Positions 1-10,720 of a stretch of 64,000 bases of DNA are shown here, piece by piece. The DNA is from Stenogyne calaminthoides (taxonomy: Eukaryota > Streptophyta > Magnoliopsida > Lamiales > Lamiaceae): the NCBI GenBank assembly GCA_037126765.1, contig JBBCBC010000030.1, positions 10,562,786-10,626,785 on the forward strand. Reading direction: 5' to 3'. Under the pieces are notes generated by a model. It was not told the origin of the DNA. It did not search any database and saw nothing but the letters and a program-made list of their open reading frames with translations. The first letter of the stretch is position 1. Each line of letters opens with the position of its first letter. The position numbers and the translations under genes are program-made.

Positions 1-1525
1 TGTTAGCTGACTGATGTTTACATTACTGCTATAGGAGACCAGTTGATAATGATTGTATAGAAAAACTGATGTAATAGATAGGTCACATATTGAGGGGGAA
101 CTCAATATGTATAGGTCAGATCTGAAGAATCAGAAGAAAGCTGATATCCGACAGGGCAGAACGTTAAACCAGAACGGAAGATCAGATCGAACTGATCTAG
201 TCAGATAACTCAGCGGAAGTCATGAAGCTCAAACCTCGAATACTAGAAGATCAGATGACTTCCAGAAGATAAGACCAGAAGACCTACATCAGCCGGAGTC
301 AGCCAGTTGAAGCTAAGTCAACAGGCGCCAGAAGACTCTATCAGGTAGACTGATCAGTTCAGACTGATCAGGTCAGCTCATAAGATGAAAACTGATGTTT
401 CATCTTATCATACGTCTGCGATCTAAACAAGAAGAATACCAACCTTAGTTGGAGGAACAACACTGCAAAGCAAGTCTTCCATCCAATAAGGAAGAAACAC
501 GTATGAACAGAGCTGATACTCGCGGGATTCGATGTTGCTCTCTCAAACGGCTATAAAATACACATTCACGCTTTCGGCCATGCCGCCCTCAAGACGCCAC
601 ATCAAGCCCCGCAAGTTCATTTAAAATAGCCTGAAATTCAAATTGCTCTCCAACGGCTCTTTGATTTCAAGGTCTATAAATATGGGATCACACTTGAGTG
701 AAACACTAAATGCTTGGACAAACAAAATAATCAAGAAGCTCAAACTATAGTCAGATTTCCGCACGAAGAACACAACAACAAGCTTATTTTATATTGTGTT
801 CATCCCATAAGTTCTTAGCAAGAAATCTTTTCATCTAGCTATCGCCGCTTTTGTATGCATAAGAAAGATTTCATAGTTGGAACCTCAACAATCTTACCCA
901 AACCCCAAGTTAGGATAAGTTGTTTAGCAAGATTTCAGTCTAGGGTTTCTAGTACTGATTTCTGGGATCGGTTGAGTGAGAACTCTTAAAACATCTGTTG
1001 GTGTACTGTGTTGGACTAACACACTAAACTAAGTCCAGTCGGTTAAGTCGGTTAAGTTGGTTAAGTTGGTGCCCCTTGTGAAAGGGAAGAGTGGACGTAG
1101 GACTGGTTTGTCCGAACCACTATAAATCTTGTGTGCCTTTACTGCTTTGATTAACTGCTCTCACATCGCACAATCTTAAAGCGCATACATTCTAAGTTAA
1201 GATCAGATAGCACCAAGCTTCTGATCTGATCGGACCTGAAATTTCTGTCATCTGATTAAAAAGATAAAACTTGGAATCTGATTTATACAAACTGGTTTTT
1301 CACACGGGTAAAACTTAAGCTTCCGCACACATCAGTTAATCTGATAGTTACCGAACTGATCTGTTTTCAGGCGTTCAGTAAGTTGGTTATCAGACCAAAC
1401 TGATTCACTCGCACTCTGATCAGGCTATCTGCTCTCACACCTGATCTGCACGAAAAGTTTTTCAGAAGTCTATTCACCCCTCCCCTCTAGACTTCTGCCC
1501 TCACATAACCCGTTCGGGACCTACA
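1..1525 (+). repeat. 5' LTR of the Sirevirus-like element (partial)
   Basis: It matches 13038-14540 almost end to end and stops at the same CCTACA terminus. By comparison with the complete 3' LTR, about 60 bases are missing before the window. It contains TATA-like sequences near 553 and 675 and the conserved GTCCGAACCACTATAAAT block near 1110. This copy keeps its CAG and CTG trinucleotides, which the other copy largely lacks. Confidence 0.93.
673..685 (+). promoter_or_regulatory. TATA-like box in the 5' LTR
   Basis: TCTATAAATATGG lies in the middle of the LTR, where a U3/R promoter is expected. The same block recurs in the 3' LTR near 13694. A second candidate, GGCTATAAAATAC, lies near 549. 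The transcription start is not determined. Confidence 0.5.
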
Positions 1526-1527
1526 AG

Positions 1528-1539
1528 TGGTATCAGAGC
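1528..1539 (+). other. Primer binding site, initiator tRNA-Met
   Basis: TGGTATCAGAGC starts two bases after the 5' LTR end and is complementary to the 3' end of plant initiator tRNA-Met. This is the usual Ty1/Copia minus-strand primer and it fixes the LTR boundary. Confidence 0.95.
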
Positions 1540-1646
1540 GGTTGGTTCTTCCGACCACTGACTCTGTGTCATTGTGGTCAACTGAACTGATCTTGAAAAA
1601 CCGTTTTTAAAAAAAAAAACTCATTCATTTTCCAAAATCACTCAGC

Positions 1647-3650
1647 ATGGATAACACGTCCGGTATGTATCATGATCTGCCGAAGTTCTCAATTGATGAG
1701 TATGCAGATTGGGCCATATATATGTCCAACCATCTAGGCTCGATCAGTGGCGGAATGATGGAAGTCATCGAGAGAGGACCCATCATCATTTACTACGACA
1801 ATCCTGCAGTCGGAGGAGATCCAGACTTTCCCACGGGAAGTCTTGTACGAAAAAGCCCAGCCCTGATGGACACAGAAGAAAGAAAACTGCATACTCTGGA
1901 CACCATTGCAAGACATATCATCATGAAGACAATGGATAAGGTCACCAAAGAAAAGATTAAGTATCTCAAATCTGCGAAAGCAATGTGGGATACTCGCCGA
2001 GATCTGCGAGGGAAATGAATAGATAAAAGACACCGCCTTCAAGCCGAACTGGTGAAGTTCGAGAAACCAAGATGTCGCTTTCAAATCTAAACCATCAACG
2101 AACTCGATGGAAGAATTACAATGTCTATAAACAAGCTTCGAGAACTTGGTAGAGATGTCGATAAAGATATCAACTATAAGATCCTAAGGTCTCTCACCAA
2201 GAAGTGGGACATGAAGGTCACGCGGAATCAAAGATTGCCGGACATTTCAAGAATGAAACCTAGTAGCTTGTTCTTGAGTCTTAAAGCTCACGAAGTTCGA
2301 CCGATTGAAAGAGGTCAAGTCGATGAAGACGAGGTCCTCTTGAAACCTCGACTTCAAAATCGGGTTGCTTTCAAGGCAACCAAGATGGCAGAACAAAGGC
2401 CAATGAACCCATTGAAATATATTAAAGTCAAAGCGTAACGGATCGCTTGCTTACCGAAGCTTGAGAAGTCGATATACAACTTGGTAAGTATCGAAGATTT
2501 TATAAGGACTATCAACATAGCCGAGGATTTGCGAGATAGAGATCGCATAATAGATCTCCGAAAGAACCGATCCGATGATCGAGGGATCACAGATGAAAGG
2601 GAAAGAGATAGTCGAGGAAAGAAAGAAGAGAAAATCAATCGACAAGAGAAGTTCGCACCACTATCGAAAAGGAAAGTCACCGATAGGTCATACAGACGGA
2701 GTGATTCACCGAAGAAAAAGTTTCGATGGATCAAGGAGTGTGTTCAATCGCGGAGAAGCCAGTCACTATAGCACGTAATCGCCTGCACTGGACGAGAGAG
2801 GGGAAGAAAAGAGGAACAAAAAGAGCAACGCTATAGAGACAGGTAAGAGCCATGGTTGCCGATCGTCGTGAATTGACGATTCCTATCGCCTCTCCGAGGA
2901 CTCCTTGATACTCCTCTGTAGAAGAAGACTTCATCGACCGCTCTTGTCGACTTCTATGAAAATGAAGATCGATATTCTCGTCGACGATGATGAACTCGCC
3001 GATGGCGGGGAGGACCAAATTCGAGGTAACCTCCAAACCCGCTTCGTTAAACACTGTTATCATTAGCACACCCTTTGGGGAGATTGACCTGCAGCCTCTA
3101 CTTTCGAGCAATTGCTTGAAGATCTCTCCAATGCAATGAGACACTTATGCTATTGTGGAAGCCGAGAATGATAAGCCGAGGACGTAAATAATCGACTTTG
3201 TCAAGAAAAATGATCTCGGAAAAGCCTCAACTTAGATCAAATTTGAAACCGCTTTCGAAGGTAACCGAGGAATTTAAAATTCTCAAAGTTAAAGCTTCGA
3301 TCGGAAAAGCAGATCAAAGATCGATGGAAATTAACAGTACAAAGAAGTCGATGACTTCAAAATCTTGCAAGCAAAATTCGATGAGCTATTCAATGCATGA
3401 AAGTCCGAAATCCTCCGAGGATAATCTGCGTAAGAAAATAGAGGTTTTTTCAAAATCATCTAAAACCGCTCAAGACATGAACGCCTTATTTTCGAAAGTA
3501 AAGATTGATAAGGAGGGACTTGGCTATGAGAAACCCTCCACATCCTCAAAAGCCCCGACCGATTCATCTCGTAAAGGTGTAATCGAGGCAATTTACAAAA
3601 AAGACACACCAAAAGCTAAACTCAGATCTAATAGGGTAAGAGACCGTTGA
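1647..3650 (+). pseudogene. gag: Copia gag remnant
   Basis: An ATG about 110 bases past the PBS opens a gag reading frame (1647-2018) with KFSIDEYADWAIYMSNHL and a later AMWDT. After a stop near 2016 the gag sequence continues (ELVKFEKPRC, then 2121-2438 with MSINKLRELGRDVDK...KILRSLTKKW...SLKAHE). This is the retrotransposon capsid region (UBN2/retrotran_gag type) that packages element RNA. A lysine-rich, probably coiled-coil tail at 3198-3650 ends with KIEVFSKSSKTAQDMN and KEGLGYEKP, as in Sirevirus gag. No intact CCHC knuckle is seen between the parts. At least three frame breaks separate them. The section 2440-3200 has unusually many GATCG/CCGA strings and few CAG/CTG, like the altered LTR copy, so part of the damage may be a sequencing artefact. 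Confidence 0.8.
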
Positions 3651-4118
3651 GCGTGTAAAATGAAGTGCCTAACCGTAAAGGGAAATGTAAATGGACCCTA
3701 ACCGGTAAAGCATCACCGAGGAATCAACGGAAGAACCCGGTTCTTACGAAGAGACCTCAACCCCGATCAACGATCGAGAATCGAAAAGACAACCTACAAA
3801 AGGAAGTCTAATCTCGAGACCTACCAAGGTCACCGCCTAATAAGCATGCTTCGTAAACCGCGAAAACCATCTATCGAAAAAGGATATGAATCTTTTGATG
3901 GTAGCGATCGTACCTACCCCTATAGTCGAAATTTAGGGTCACAAGAACCACCACACCGATAAAAAGAAGACAAACCGAAAAGTTAAATCTTAAGTCTTCT
4001 AAGTCATCCAAGGTTCACACAAGTAATCATACAAATCGAAAAGATATAAGGATAAGTATGATTATGTTGACAGTATGGGAGACAAATCGGACCTTCGATC
4101 CGACCGATCACAATAGAA

Positions 4119-4319
4119 GTGCTCGCTTTTGTATGGATCCCCAAATCCAAACCTAACCCCTCGGGACCCAATCCGAAAAGGGTACCTAAAACTCGATCCG
4201 ATTGCGGTGTTAGCGTGGGTCCGGCCAACAAAGGAGGTGTGCAAGCAACTATCCGGTACATCGATAGTGGATGCTCAAGGCACATGACCGAAGCAAACAT
4301 CTCCTCGGTTCCTACATAG
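4119..4319 (+). pseudogene. pol: Copia pol: protease region fragment
   Basis: The frame reads VWIPKSKPNPSGPNPK and then YIDSGCSRHMTEANIS. DSGCSRHMT is the active-site region of the Copia aspartic protease (D-S/T-G) that matures Gag-Pol. The segment ends at a stop after about 66 codons, and the sequence between it and integrase (4320-4650) is only partly readable. It was identified by motif and by its place between gag and integrase. Confidence 0.8.
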
Positions 4320-4653
4320 AACGAAAAGCCCGCGTACTCTTTCTAAGATGATAACTTTGGTTATACCAAAGGGTTCTAACCTTAGAGAATGATGATGTAC
4401 AAATAACCGAGTCTCGTTATGTCGAAGGTCCGAAGCACAACCTATTATCGGTTTCACAATTTCTGCGACAACGGATTCGGTGTTGAGTTCTCGATGATCA
4501 ATGCACTATCAAGAATCGAAATACCTCAACAGATTTTTTCTAATCGGTTCAAGAAAAGGGGACGATCTACATACGTGATTGGAACAGTTGTCCAAGAAAT
4601 GCGTGCAACATTGTTAAGAGTTCCAAAAGTAGCGAGTTGGCTCGCACAAAAGA

Positions 4654-5560
4654 ATGAGCCATCCGAACTTTAAAACTCTTAATAAGATAGCTAGGATGTC
4701 ACTAGTGGAAGGACTTCCGAATGAAGTGTTCTCAAAGGATCGGACATGTCTTTGCGTGTCGGAAGGGAAAACAGTCAAAGCTTCATTCAAAGGAATTTCC
4801 CTGACCAAAGATCCAAAGCAGTATCTGCAATTGCTTCATATGGATCTGTTTGGACCAGTTACACCAGTCAGTCTCAACGGACGCAAATACACTCTGGTAA
4901 TCGTGGATGACTATTCCAAGTTTACCTGGGTTATATTCTTACATAAGAAGAATGAGACGACAACCAAGATACCCGAGCTGCTAAGAAGATTACAAAATGA
5001 GAAGGGTGTCAGCAGTAAAAAAAATCGATCGGATAAAGGTACGCAATTTACGAACTCTTTTATTACCGATTTTGCTCTAAGTTTGGTATATCTGACATGA
5101 AACATCAAATTTCGAGGACGCCACAAATGAGAATGGAGTAGCCGAACGGAGAAACAGAACTCTCAAAGAAGCTGCTCGAACAATGTTAGCTGAACATGCG
5201 ATACCAAACCGTTTCTGGGCAGAAGCAATCAACACTGCATGCCATACGCAGAACAGATGTCTCCTGACTAAGGCTCACTACAAAACACCCTATGAACTAT
5301 GGAAGGGCAGAAAACCTCGTGTTTCTTACTTCCATGTTTTTGGGTGTAAGTGTTTCATACACAATAATGGGAAAAGTCAGTTGAAGACTTTTGAGGCCAA
5401 GTCTGATGAGGGTATATTTCTAGGGTATTCCTCATCTAGCAAAGCTTTCAGGGTCTACAACAAACGAACCCTAATTGTGGAAGAAACACCCCATGTAGCC
5501 TTTGATGAAGCATCTTCTGATCAAGAGAAATCGCCTCGAACAAAAGTACCGATCTACCGT
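4654..5560 (+). pseudogene. pol: Copia pol: GAG-pre-integrase and integrase
   Basis: The first frame (4654-5100) begins with MSHPNFKTLNKIARMSLVEGLP, a GAG-pre-integrase region. It continues with LLHMDLFGPVTPVSLNGRKY and VIVDDYSKFTWV (first catalytic Asp) and RSDKGTQF (second Asp; RSDHGTEF is usual). A frameshift near 5100 leads to NGVAERRNRTLKEAARTML with the catalytic Glu, then WAEAINTACHTQNRC, YELWKGRKP, HVFGCKCFIHN and FLGYSSSSKAFRVYNKRT, the typical C-terminal half. The DDE integrase inserts element cDNA. The portion 5183-5520 is long, uninterrupted and rich in CAG/CTG. From about 5530 the reading breaks down together with loss of those trinucleotides. Confidence 0.88.
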
Positions 5561-6029
5561 AACCCGATATTCGTAAAATGGATCAAATTAACGATCAAGG
5601 AAAAGGATCGAATCAGATCAATTTACATTCCGGATCTAGGCGATTCACCGGATCAATCGATCCTAAGGTACGAACAACCGCCGTCGAAAAAAAGCCGATT
5701 CACCGAGATAAGAGAAGAATCAACCATCCGGTTCGGGGAACTTCGAAGTTCTCACGAGCACGACATCGACCATGATGACGAGTCCAACATCACCGAGACT
5801 TGTTCTTATCAAGTGGACCATAACCACGCACCACTCCCAATCGCTAGTAATAAGATTTTATCGAAAACGGGACGATGTTCTCAAAACCGACGCAAATCGA
5901 ATGAAGGACCTCGATAACCAAATATCCAACCGATCGATAATCGGAGACCCGTCGATAAAATTAAAACTAGACATCGATTGGTGAAAGTGCCATGTATTCT
6001 TTATTATCCGCCTATGAAGGAACCAACTA

Positions 6030-7010
6030 CAATAGAGGAAGCATTACAAGACGAAAATCCGGATTCTAGCCATGCGCAGGAGGAGCTGGAACAGCCGAGA
6101 GAAATGAAGTATGGGAACTAGTAGACGCACCGTCATCAAGACGTAATTGGCACGAAATGGATCTTCAAGAACAAAGAGAGATGAGAAAAATGTTATCACC
6201 GTAAATAAGGCAAGACTTGTTGCTAAGGGGTATTCACAATCGAAGGAATTGATTACGATGAGACCTTTGCACCGGGCCGCCGCGCCTTTGAAGCCATTCG
6301 GTTTTTACGCATATGCTTCCCACGAGGGTTCATTTGTGGTATCGGATGGACGTAAAGAGTGCCTTCTTAAACGGGGTACTAGCAGAGGAAGTTTATGTCG
6401 AACAACCTCCAGGCTTTGAAAAGGGCAACCAAGTGTATCGTTTAAGAAAAGCTCTTTATGGCACGAAACAGTTCATGAGCTTTGGTATGATACACTCTCT
6501 CGCTTCTTGATCGAAAGTGGGTTCACTAAAGGAATGTGTGACGTAACCTTATTCGAATAGAAGATGGAGAAGATATTCGATGGGTTCAGATTCGTGGATT
6601 TACATCATCTTCGGATCTCCTAACAAGAGCCTATGTGAAAGATTCAAAGAACCGATGCAAGGAAAAATTCGAGATGTCCATGATGGGTCGATGAATTACT
6701 TTCTAGGTCTCCAAGTTAAACAAAGTACGAAGGGATATTCATCTCACAAGCAAAAGTACACTAGGAATCTATTGGCTAAGTTTGGAGTTCAAAATAGTAA
6801 GGAAGCCAAAATTCCTATGATGATTGGATTCAAGATGGATCCGTATGAGGCCGGTCGAAAAACAAATCGGAAGGAATATAGGGCTCTCATTGGATCTCTA
6901 TTATACCCGATTTGCCAAAGCCAGACCGGATATCACTTTTGGCAAGAGGGGTGTATGTGCAAGATTTCAAGCAAATCCAATGATCACCACCTAGAAAGCG
7001 ACTAAGCGAT
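6030..7010 (+). pseudogene. pol: Copia pol: reverse transcriptase
   Basis: Fragments in different frames give the Copia RT order: EVWELV, GTKWIFKNKRDEKNVITVNKAR, LVAKGYSQ, then DVKSAFLNGVLAEEVYVEQPPGF (6313-6510, motif A with the first catalytic Asp, normally AFLNG.L.E.VYM.QPPGF) and NQVYRLRKALYGTKQ. The YVDD catalytic loop is not recoverable near 6570. MNYFLGLQVKQSTKGY and KYTRNLLAKFGVQNSKEAKIPM at 6690-6830 are the conserved thumb/connection region. At least four frame changes occur. RT copies element RNA into DNA. Confidence 0.85.
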
Positions 7011-7560
7011 TCTTAAGTATCTCGAAGGAACAATAAACCTTGGTTTATTCTACCCATCGATGATAATCTAGAGCTTAGTGGGTATTCTCGATTCGATTAT
7101 GGAGGTTGCAAGATCGACGAAAAAATCAACCTCGTGAACATGTCGGTTCTTAGGAAGTAAACCGATCTCGTGGTTTTCAAAGAAGCGACATCGGTTCAGT
7201 ACATCTACAACCCAAGCGAATATATGGTCAGCGGAAGTCATTGTTCCCAATCGCTTCGCTCCTCGATCGGCGGTGAGGATTACAACATTGTAGCTAAAAA
7301 CGTACCTATATTCTCGCGACAATGAATAGTCTTATTGCAATCACTCGAGAATCCGGTTCTACATACAAGATGCAAGCATGTGGATGTCGACACCACTTTA
7401 TAAGAGATCACGTTGAAAAGAAGAATATCGAAATGGAAAAAGATTCATACCGATATACTGTATAGGTCGATATTCTAACCAAGCCACTAAATTTGAGATC
7501 GATTCGAGAGATTTATGCAATGAGCTAGGACTTCTAGATCTTGGAGAAATGTCACCGAAA
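7011..7560 (+). pseudogene. pol: Copia pol: RNase H end
   Basis: The frame-broken sequence shows LKYLEGTINLGLFY (start of Copia RNase H), then EATSVQYIYNPSEYM and KHVDVDTT (a decayed form of the conserved KHVDVRHHF), EKKNIEM, IHTD and NELGLLDL at about 7530, the usual end of Copia pol. The enzyme would remove RNA from the RNA-DNA hybrid. No frame stays open for more than about 25 codons. Confidence 0.7.
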
Positions 7561-7599
7561 AATGTTTGATGGAATGTTCTCGAGAACTAGGCGTTAAGA

Positions 7600-7870
7600 G
7601 ACTAACCAGATCGAGAGAAATCAGTTGAGTTTGGTATCTTAACTGATCTCAAGAGACTGATAAGCAAAAATCGATCAGACTTACACGCTACCAGATCCAA
7701 AGGAACTGATCAGTTTTTCGTTTATCAGATTTAAAGTCTATCAGTTTAAAGGAACTGATCAGATTCAAGGTTTATCAGATTTAAGGAAAATGCTCGGTTT
7801 AAAGGATTATCCGATTAAATCAATTTGGTTATAGTATTTCTTTGTGAATCGATTTAGATATTCAACAAGC
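7600..7870 (+). repeat. CTGATC/GATCAG-rich post-pol spacer
   Basis: Short imperfect units such as GGAACTGATCAG and GGTTTATCAGATT recur between 7600 and 7800, giving a palindrome-rich tract just after pol. A similar CTGATATG/GATCAG-rich tract lies at 20670-21060 in the related element. No coding frame is seen. Confidence 0.55.
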
Positions 7871-7904
7871 AAGATTCGAGATTAAGAGCTAACAATCGCA
7901 TAAG

Positions 7905-9090
7905 AAAGGTGAATTTACACAACGATGAAATAATGTAACTTTTCATTGATAAAACCCGAAGGTGAGGTTACATTACGAAGTTACAAGTACAAGAAGACCC
8001 GGAGGTCGAAGACATAAATGTTAACCAAAATCCTAAACCTATAACCCTAAACCTTCATCCAAACCCAAACCCAAACTCATTAGTTAAGTGTTAAAAGAAG
8101 GAAGAGAGAGAGATTTTATGAAATCGACGCTCATTTTTCCCCACTTAACAGGCGAGGGGGGCTTGAAAGGTAATCCCATGCCGCGAACCGATGGACTCTC
8201 CAAGTGAAGTGAGAGCGGCATTGATAGGATTACTAAGCCGAGAGCCCTAAAAGGGAGAGTAGTAGGGCTCTCCACCGCAAATGGAGCACGTGTGCCAAAG
8301 AGTTGGTCGTCGATCTCATGGGCACATGTGTTGCATGTTTTTATACCGCACTAAGTCCGATGGTTCCGTTACGTCATCCGAGATAGACACACAAGGTGCA
8401 TACGGTTAGGAGAAGTGTCTTCTCGGTTTACAACAAAGATCCGGCCGTGTGTAGAGAAGCTTTGCAGCAATCGTATGTGAAATCGAAGATGATGAAGAAA
8501 ACAAAGAATAAGGGGATGCAAAGGGTTGATTTGAGAAGGTGAAACCATATAAAAGGGTGTAAAAGTGTTTGCGAAGTCTCACCGAAACAAGGGTTCACCA
8601 AGATACATGATTCTTACAAAGAAGATAAGTATGGTGAATGGGTGATGTTGTGTAAAAACATTGGTCCAATTTATAGAGGCCAAGCAAGGATGCAAATGCA
8701 ATTTTCATTTCAAGAAGCCTATCCGGAGAAATTTGCATCAAAAGGACAACAGTGTGGAAATCACGCCGATCGATAATTGGATAAATTTACGGTTGATTGA
8801 CATATCGAGAGATTGACGATATTTACGCATGTCAAATCACGCCTACTTAGGGAATAGAAGTTACTTACTCTAGACTAAGTTTTGGCGTAACACTTATCCC
8901 AAGAATTGGCTTAATGAAAAGAATCGATGAGGTCAACCAAAATCGATTACTTACGAGCATGATCGGATGATGAGAGATCACCGAGCTTGAAACTCCAATA
9001 AATCGATATATCGATCTATAAAAAAATATCGGTTGAAGGGGGAACTTCAACCCATCAAGGAGGATCAAAAGGAAATCGACGTACTCAAGG
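7905..9090 (+). repeat. Post-pol module shared with the second element
   Basis: This stretch aligns with 19336-20475 in the same order: a block with AACCCTAAACCTTCATCC, a GAGAGAGAGATTTTA tract, CACTTAACAGG, a GCTTGAAAGGTAATCC block, a GACTCTCCAA block and a terminal GTTGAAGGGGGAACTTCAAC-like block. I find no long open frame, so it is probably non-coding element sequence. It shows that the two elements share an ancestor or recombined. Confidence 0.8.
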
Positions 9091-9532
9091 AAAGATCGGC
9101 TAAGCTCAAGTTTCAACAAATCGATGCAACCGGAGAAGATCGGTTGAAAGGATCGATTAAAAATTTCTTAAGGCTTAAAGCGAATGATTAAGATCAACAA
9201 GTGGAATCAACATTGACAAGTAATATTGATCGACACAATATCGACCAACCGATCATGATCTCTTTTCTCTTGTTCTTTACTTATTTATCGGATCGTATAT
9301 GATATTATTTGCCTTTTACCGCCTCCACTATCCTTGTGGACGTGTACTCTGCAATTCATTTAATGCGGGGCGTGGGGTACATGTATTAACCGCTATTTGA
9401 TCGTGCTTTTAAATCCAAAAGTTTTTTTATGCGTGCGTTTTTTTCGACCCTACGATCAAAACCGCTTCACTGAGCGCACAATCGTTTCAAAACGTTTGAT
9501 CTTCCAAATCTTGTCTTATTGTTCCCTCCGCC

Positions 9533-9542
9533 TCTATATAAG
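9533..9542 (+). promoter_or_regulatory. TATA box upstream of the extra ORF
   Basis: TCTATATAAG lies about 270 bases before the first ATG of the extra ORF and is followed by a pyrimidine-rich, ATG-poor leader, as in a plant polymerase II promoter. It suggests that the downstream ORF could be transcribed separately from the genomic LTR transcript. Confidence 0.45.
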
Positions 9543-9801
9543 ATTCATCAAACCTTACCGAGTTTTTTTCTGCTTCACAAACTTGCATTACTTTCAAAAA
9601 AAACTTCAAATTTTCTCTCGCTTCAAAACGATTTCTTAGAGTTCAAAATCATCTCTGAAAATTTGAATCTGGTAATATTTTCTTTTAAGCTTAATGATGA
9701 ATCTTTCTTTCCGTTAAAAACATTGTTTTCAAAAGTTGTTTTTTTTCGGAATTTATGCTTCATTGCCTCTTGTTTTCCGCGGTATGATATTGATATTGAT
9801 T

Positions 9802-10720
9802 ATGCACAAATTTAATGAGTCTATCTCACCAGAGATGGCCACTCATGGACTAGGAAAGATCATGTGCAACTATCTGAACCGCAACGAAGATCTTTGAGGA
9901 TAAGTTCGTTCAATTTGGAACCACTGAGGATCTTGAATCCATGGAGGTGGAACAAATTTTGAAGAAGGCTGGACTGGAAACATATTGCTCTGCTCACTGC
10001 AATCCAGTGATGCAGTATGAAGCACTACAATTCTTGGCACTTTGAGTGTGGATACTAAAATCCGAGAGACGAACCGATATCGCCACCAATCGGAGAAGAA
10101 ATCGACCGACAAATGCGTACATCACTCGTCTGCTCAAATTTTACCAAAAGGGCGAATCTCACCCACCTACACTACCAGGAGAATGAGGACGAAGAAATCG
10201 TAGAGGAGCTCTTAAGAGAGGCGATAAAACATCGAAAAGCCGGATTCATCGTGCCAATGCTCAAAAGAAAGTACAGATCGTTGTTTGACATTCTACAAGA
10301 ACGATCATGGGAATCTCATTTAGCCCAGATGCTCTCACATCAGTCAAAATGTACAGCATGGCAGCAATAATTGATGGGGCTCAGAACATCAATTGGCACG
10401 GCTTCCTGAAAGCCATCTTGCTCCAAGAACACGAAAAATTTGGAGTCAATGAATCCAGCAGTCTTTTCAAAAAGAGAATCGCCAATCTCAACAAGGTTGC
10501 GCTTATATTGAAGGACAAACTGCCAAGCGCTGAATGGAATCAGAATGGACTGAAGTCCTACAATGCCTTCCTCTCATCAACTTCAGCTATATATGGGCCA
10601 CCAGACGATGACAAGGAGCCCACTCCAACAAAACTGAAGAAAGGAAAGAGCAAAGAAGCCGCCTCATCCACACCGTTATCCCACGAAAAAAAACGAAAAC
10701 GGTGAAGGCCTGCGAGAAGA
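9802..10720 (+). pseudogene. Extra ORF downstream of Copia pol (transposon-associated, function unknown)
   Basis: An ATG at 9802 opens MHKFNESISPEMATHGLG...NYLNRNEDL, stopping at 9897. One frame over it continues as FVQFGTTEDLESMEVEQILKKAGLETYCS...VMQYEALQFLAL, then after another shift as ENEDEEIVEELLREAIKHRKAG...LFDILQ, and then 10307-10705 with MYSMAAIIDGAQNINWHGFL, KRIANLNKVALILKD and a basic tail TPTKLKKGKSKEAASS...KKRKR. Sireviruses often carry an extra gene here, called env-like in some families. The fragments also resemble the plant transposon protein domain (PF20167 type), but that link is tentative. I see no signal peptide or clear membrane helix, so I do not call it an envelope gene. 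The lysine-rich end could be a nuclear localisation signal. Confidence 0.55.

Noticed and set aside
8030..8080. CCCTAAA-like strings suggesting interstitial telomere
   Set aside because: Only two or three units (AACCCTAAACC) and part of the module also found at 19440-19510. An element sequence, not a telomere repeat array.
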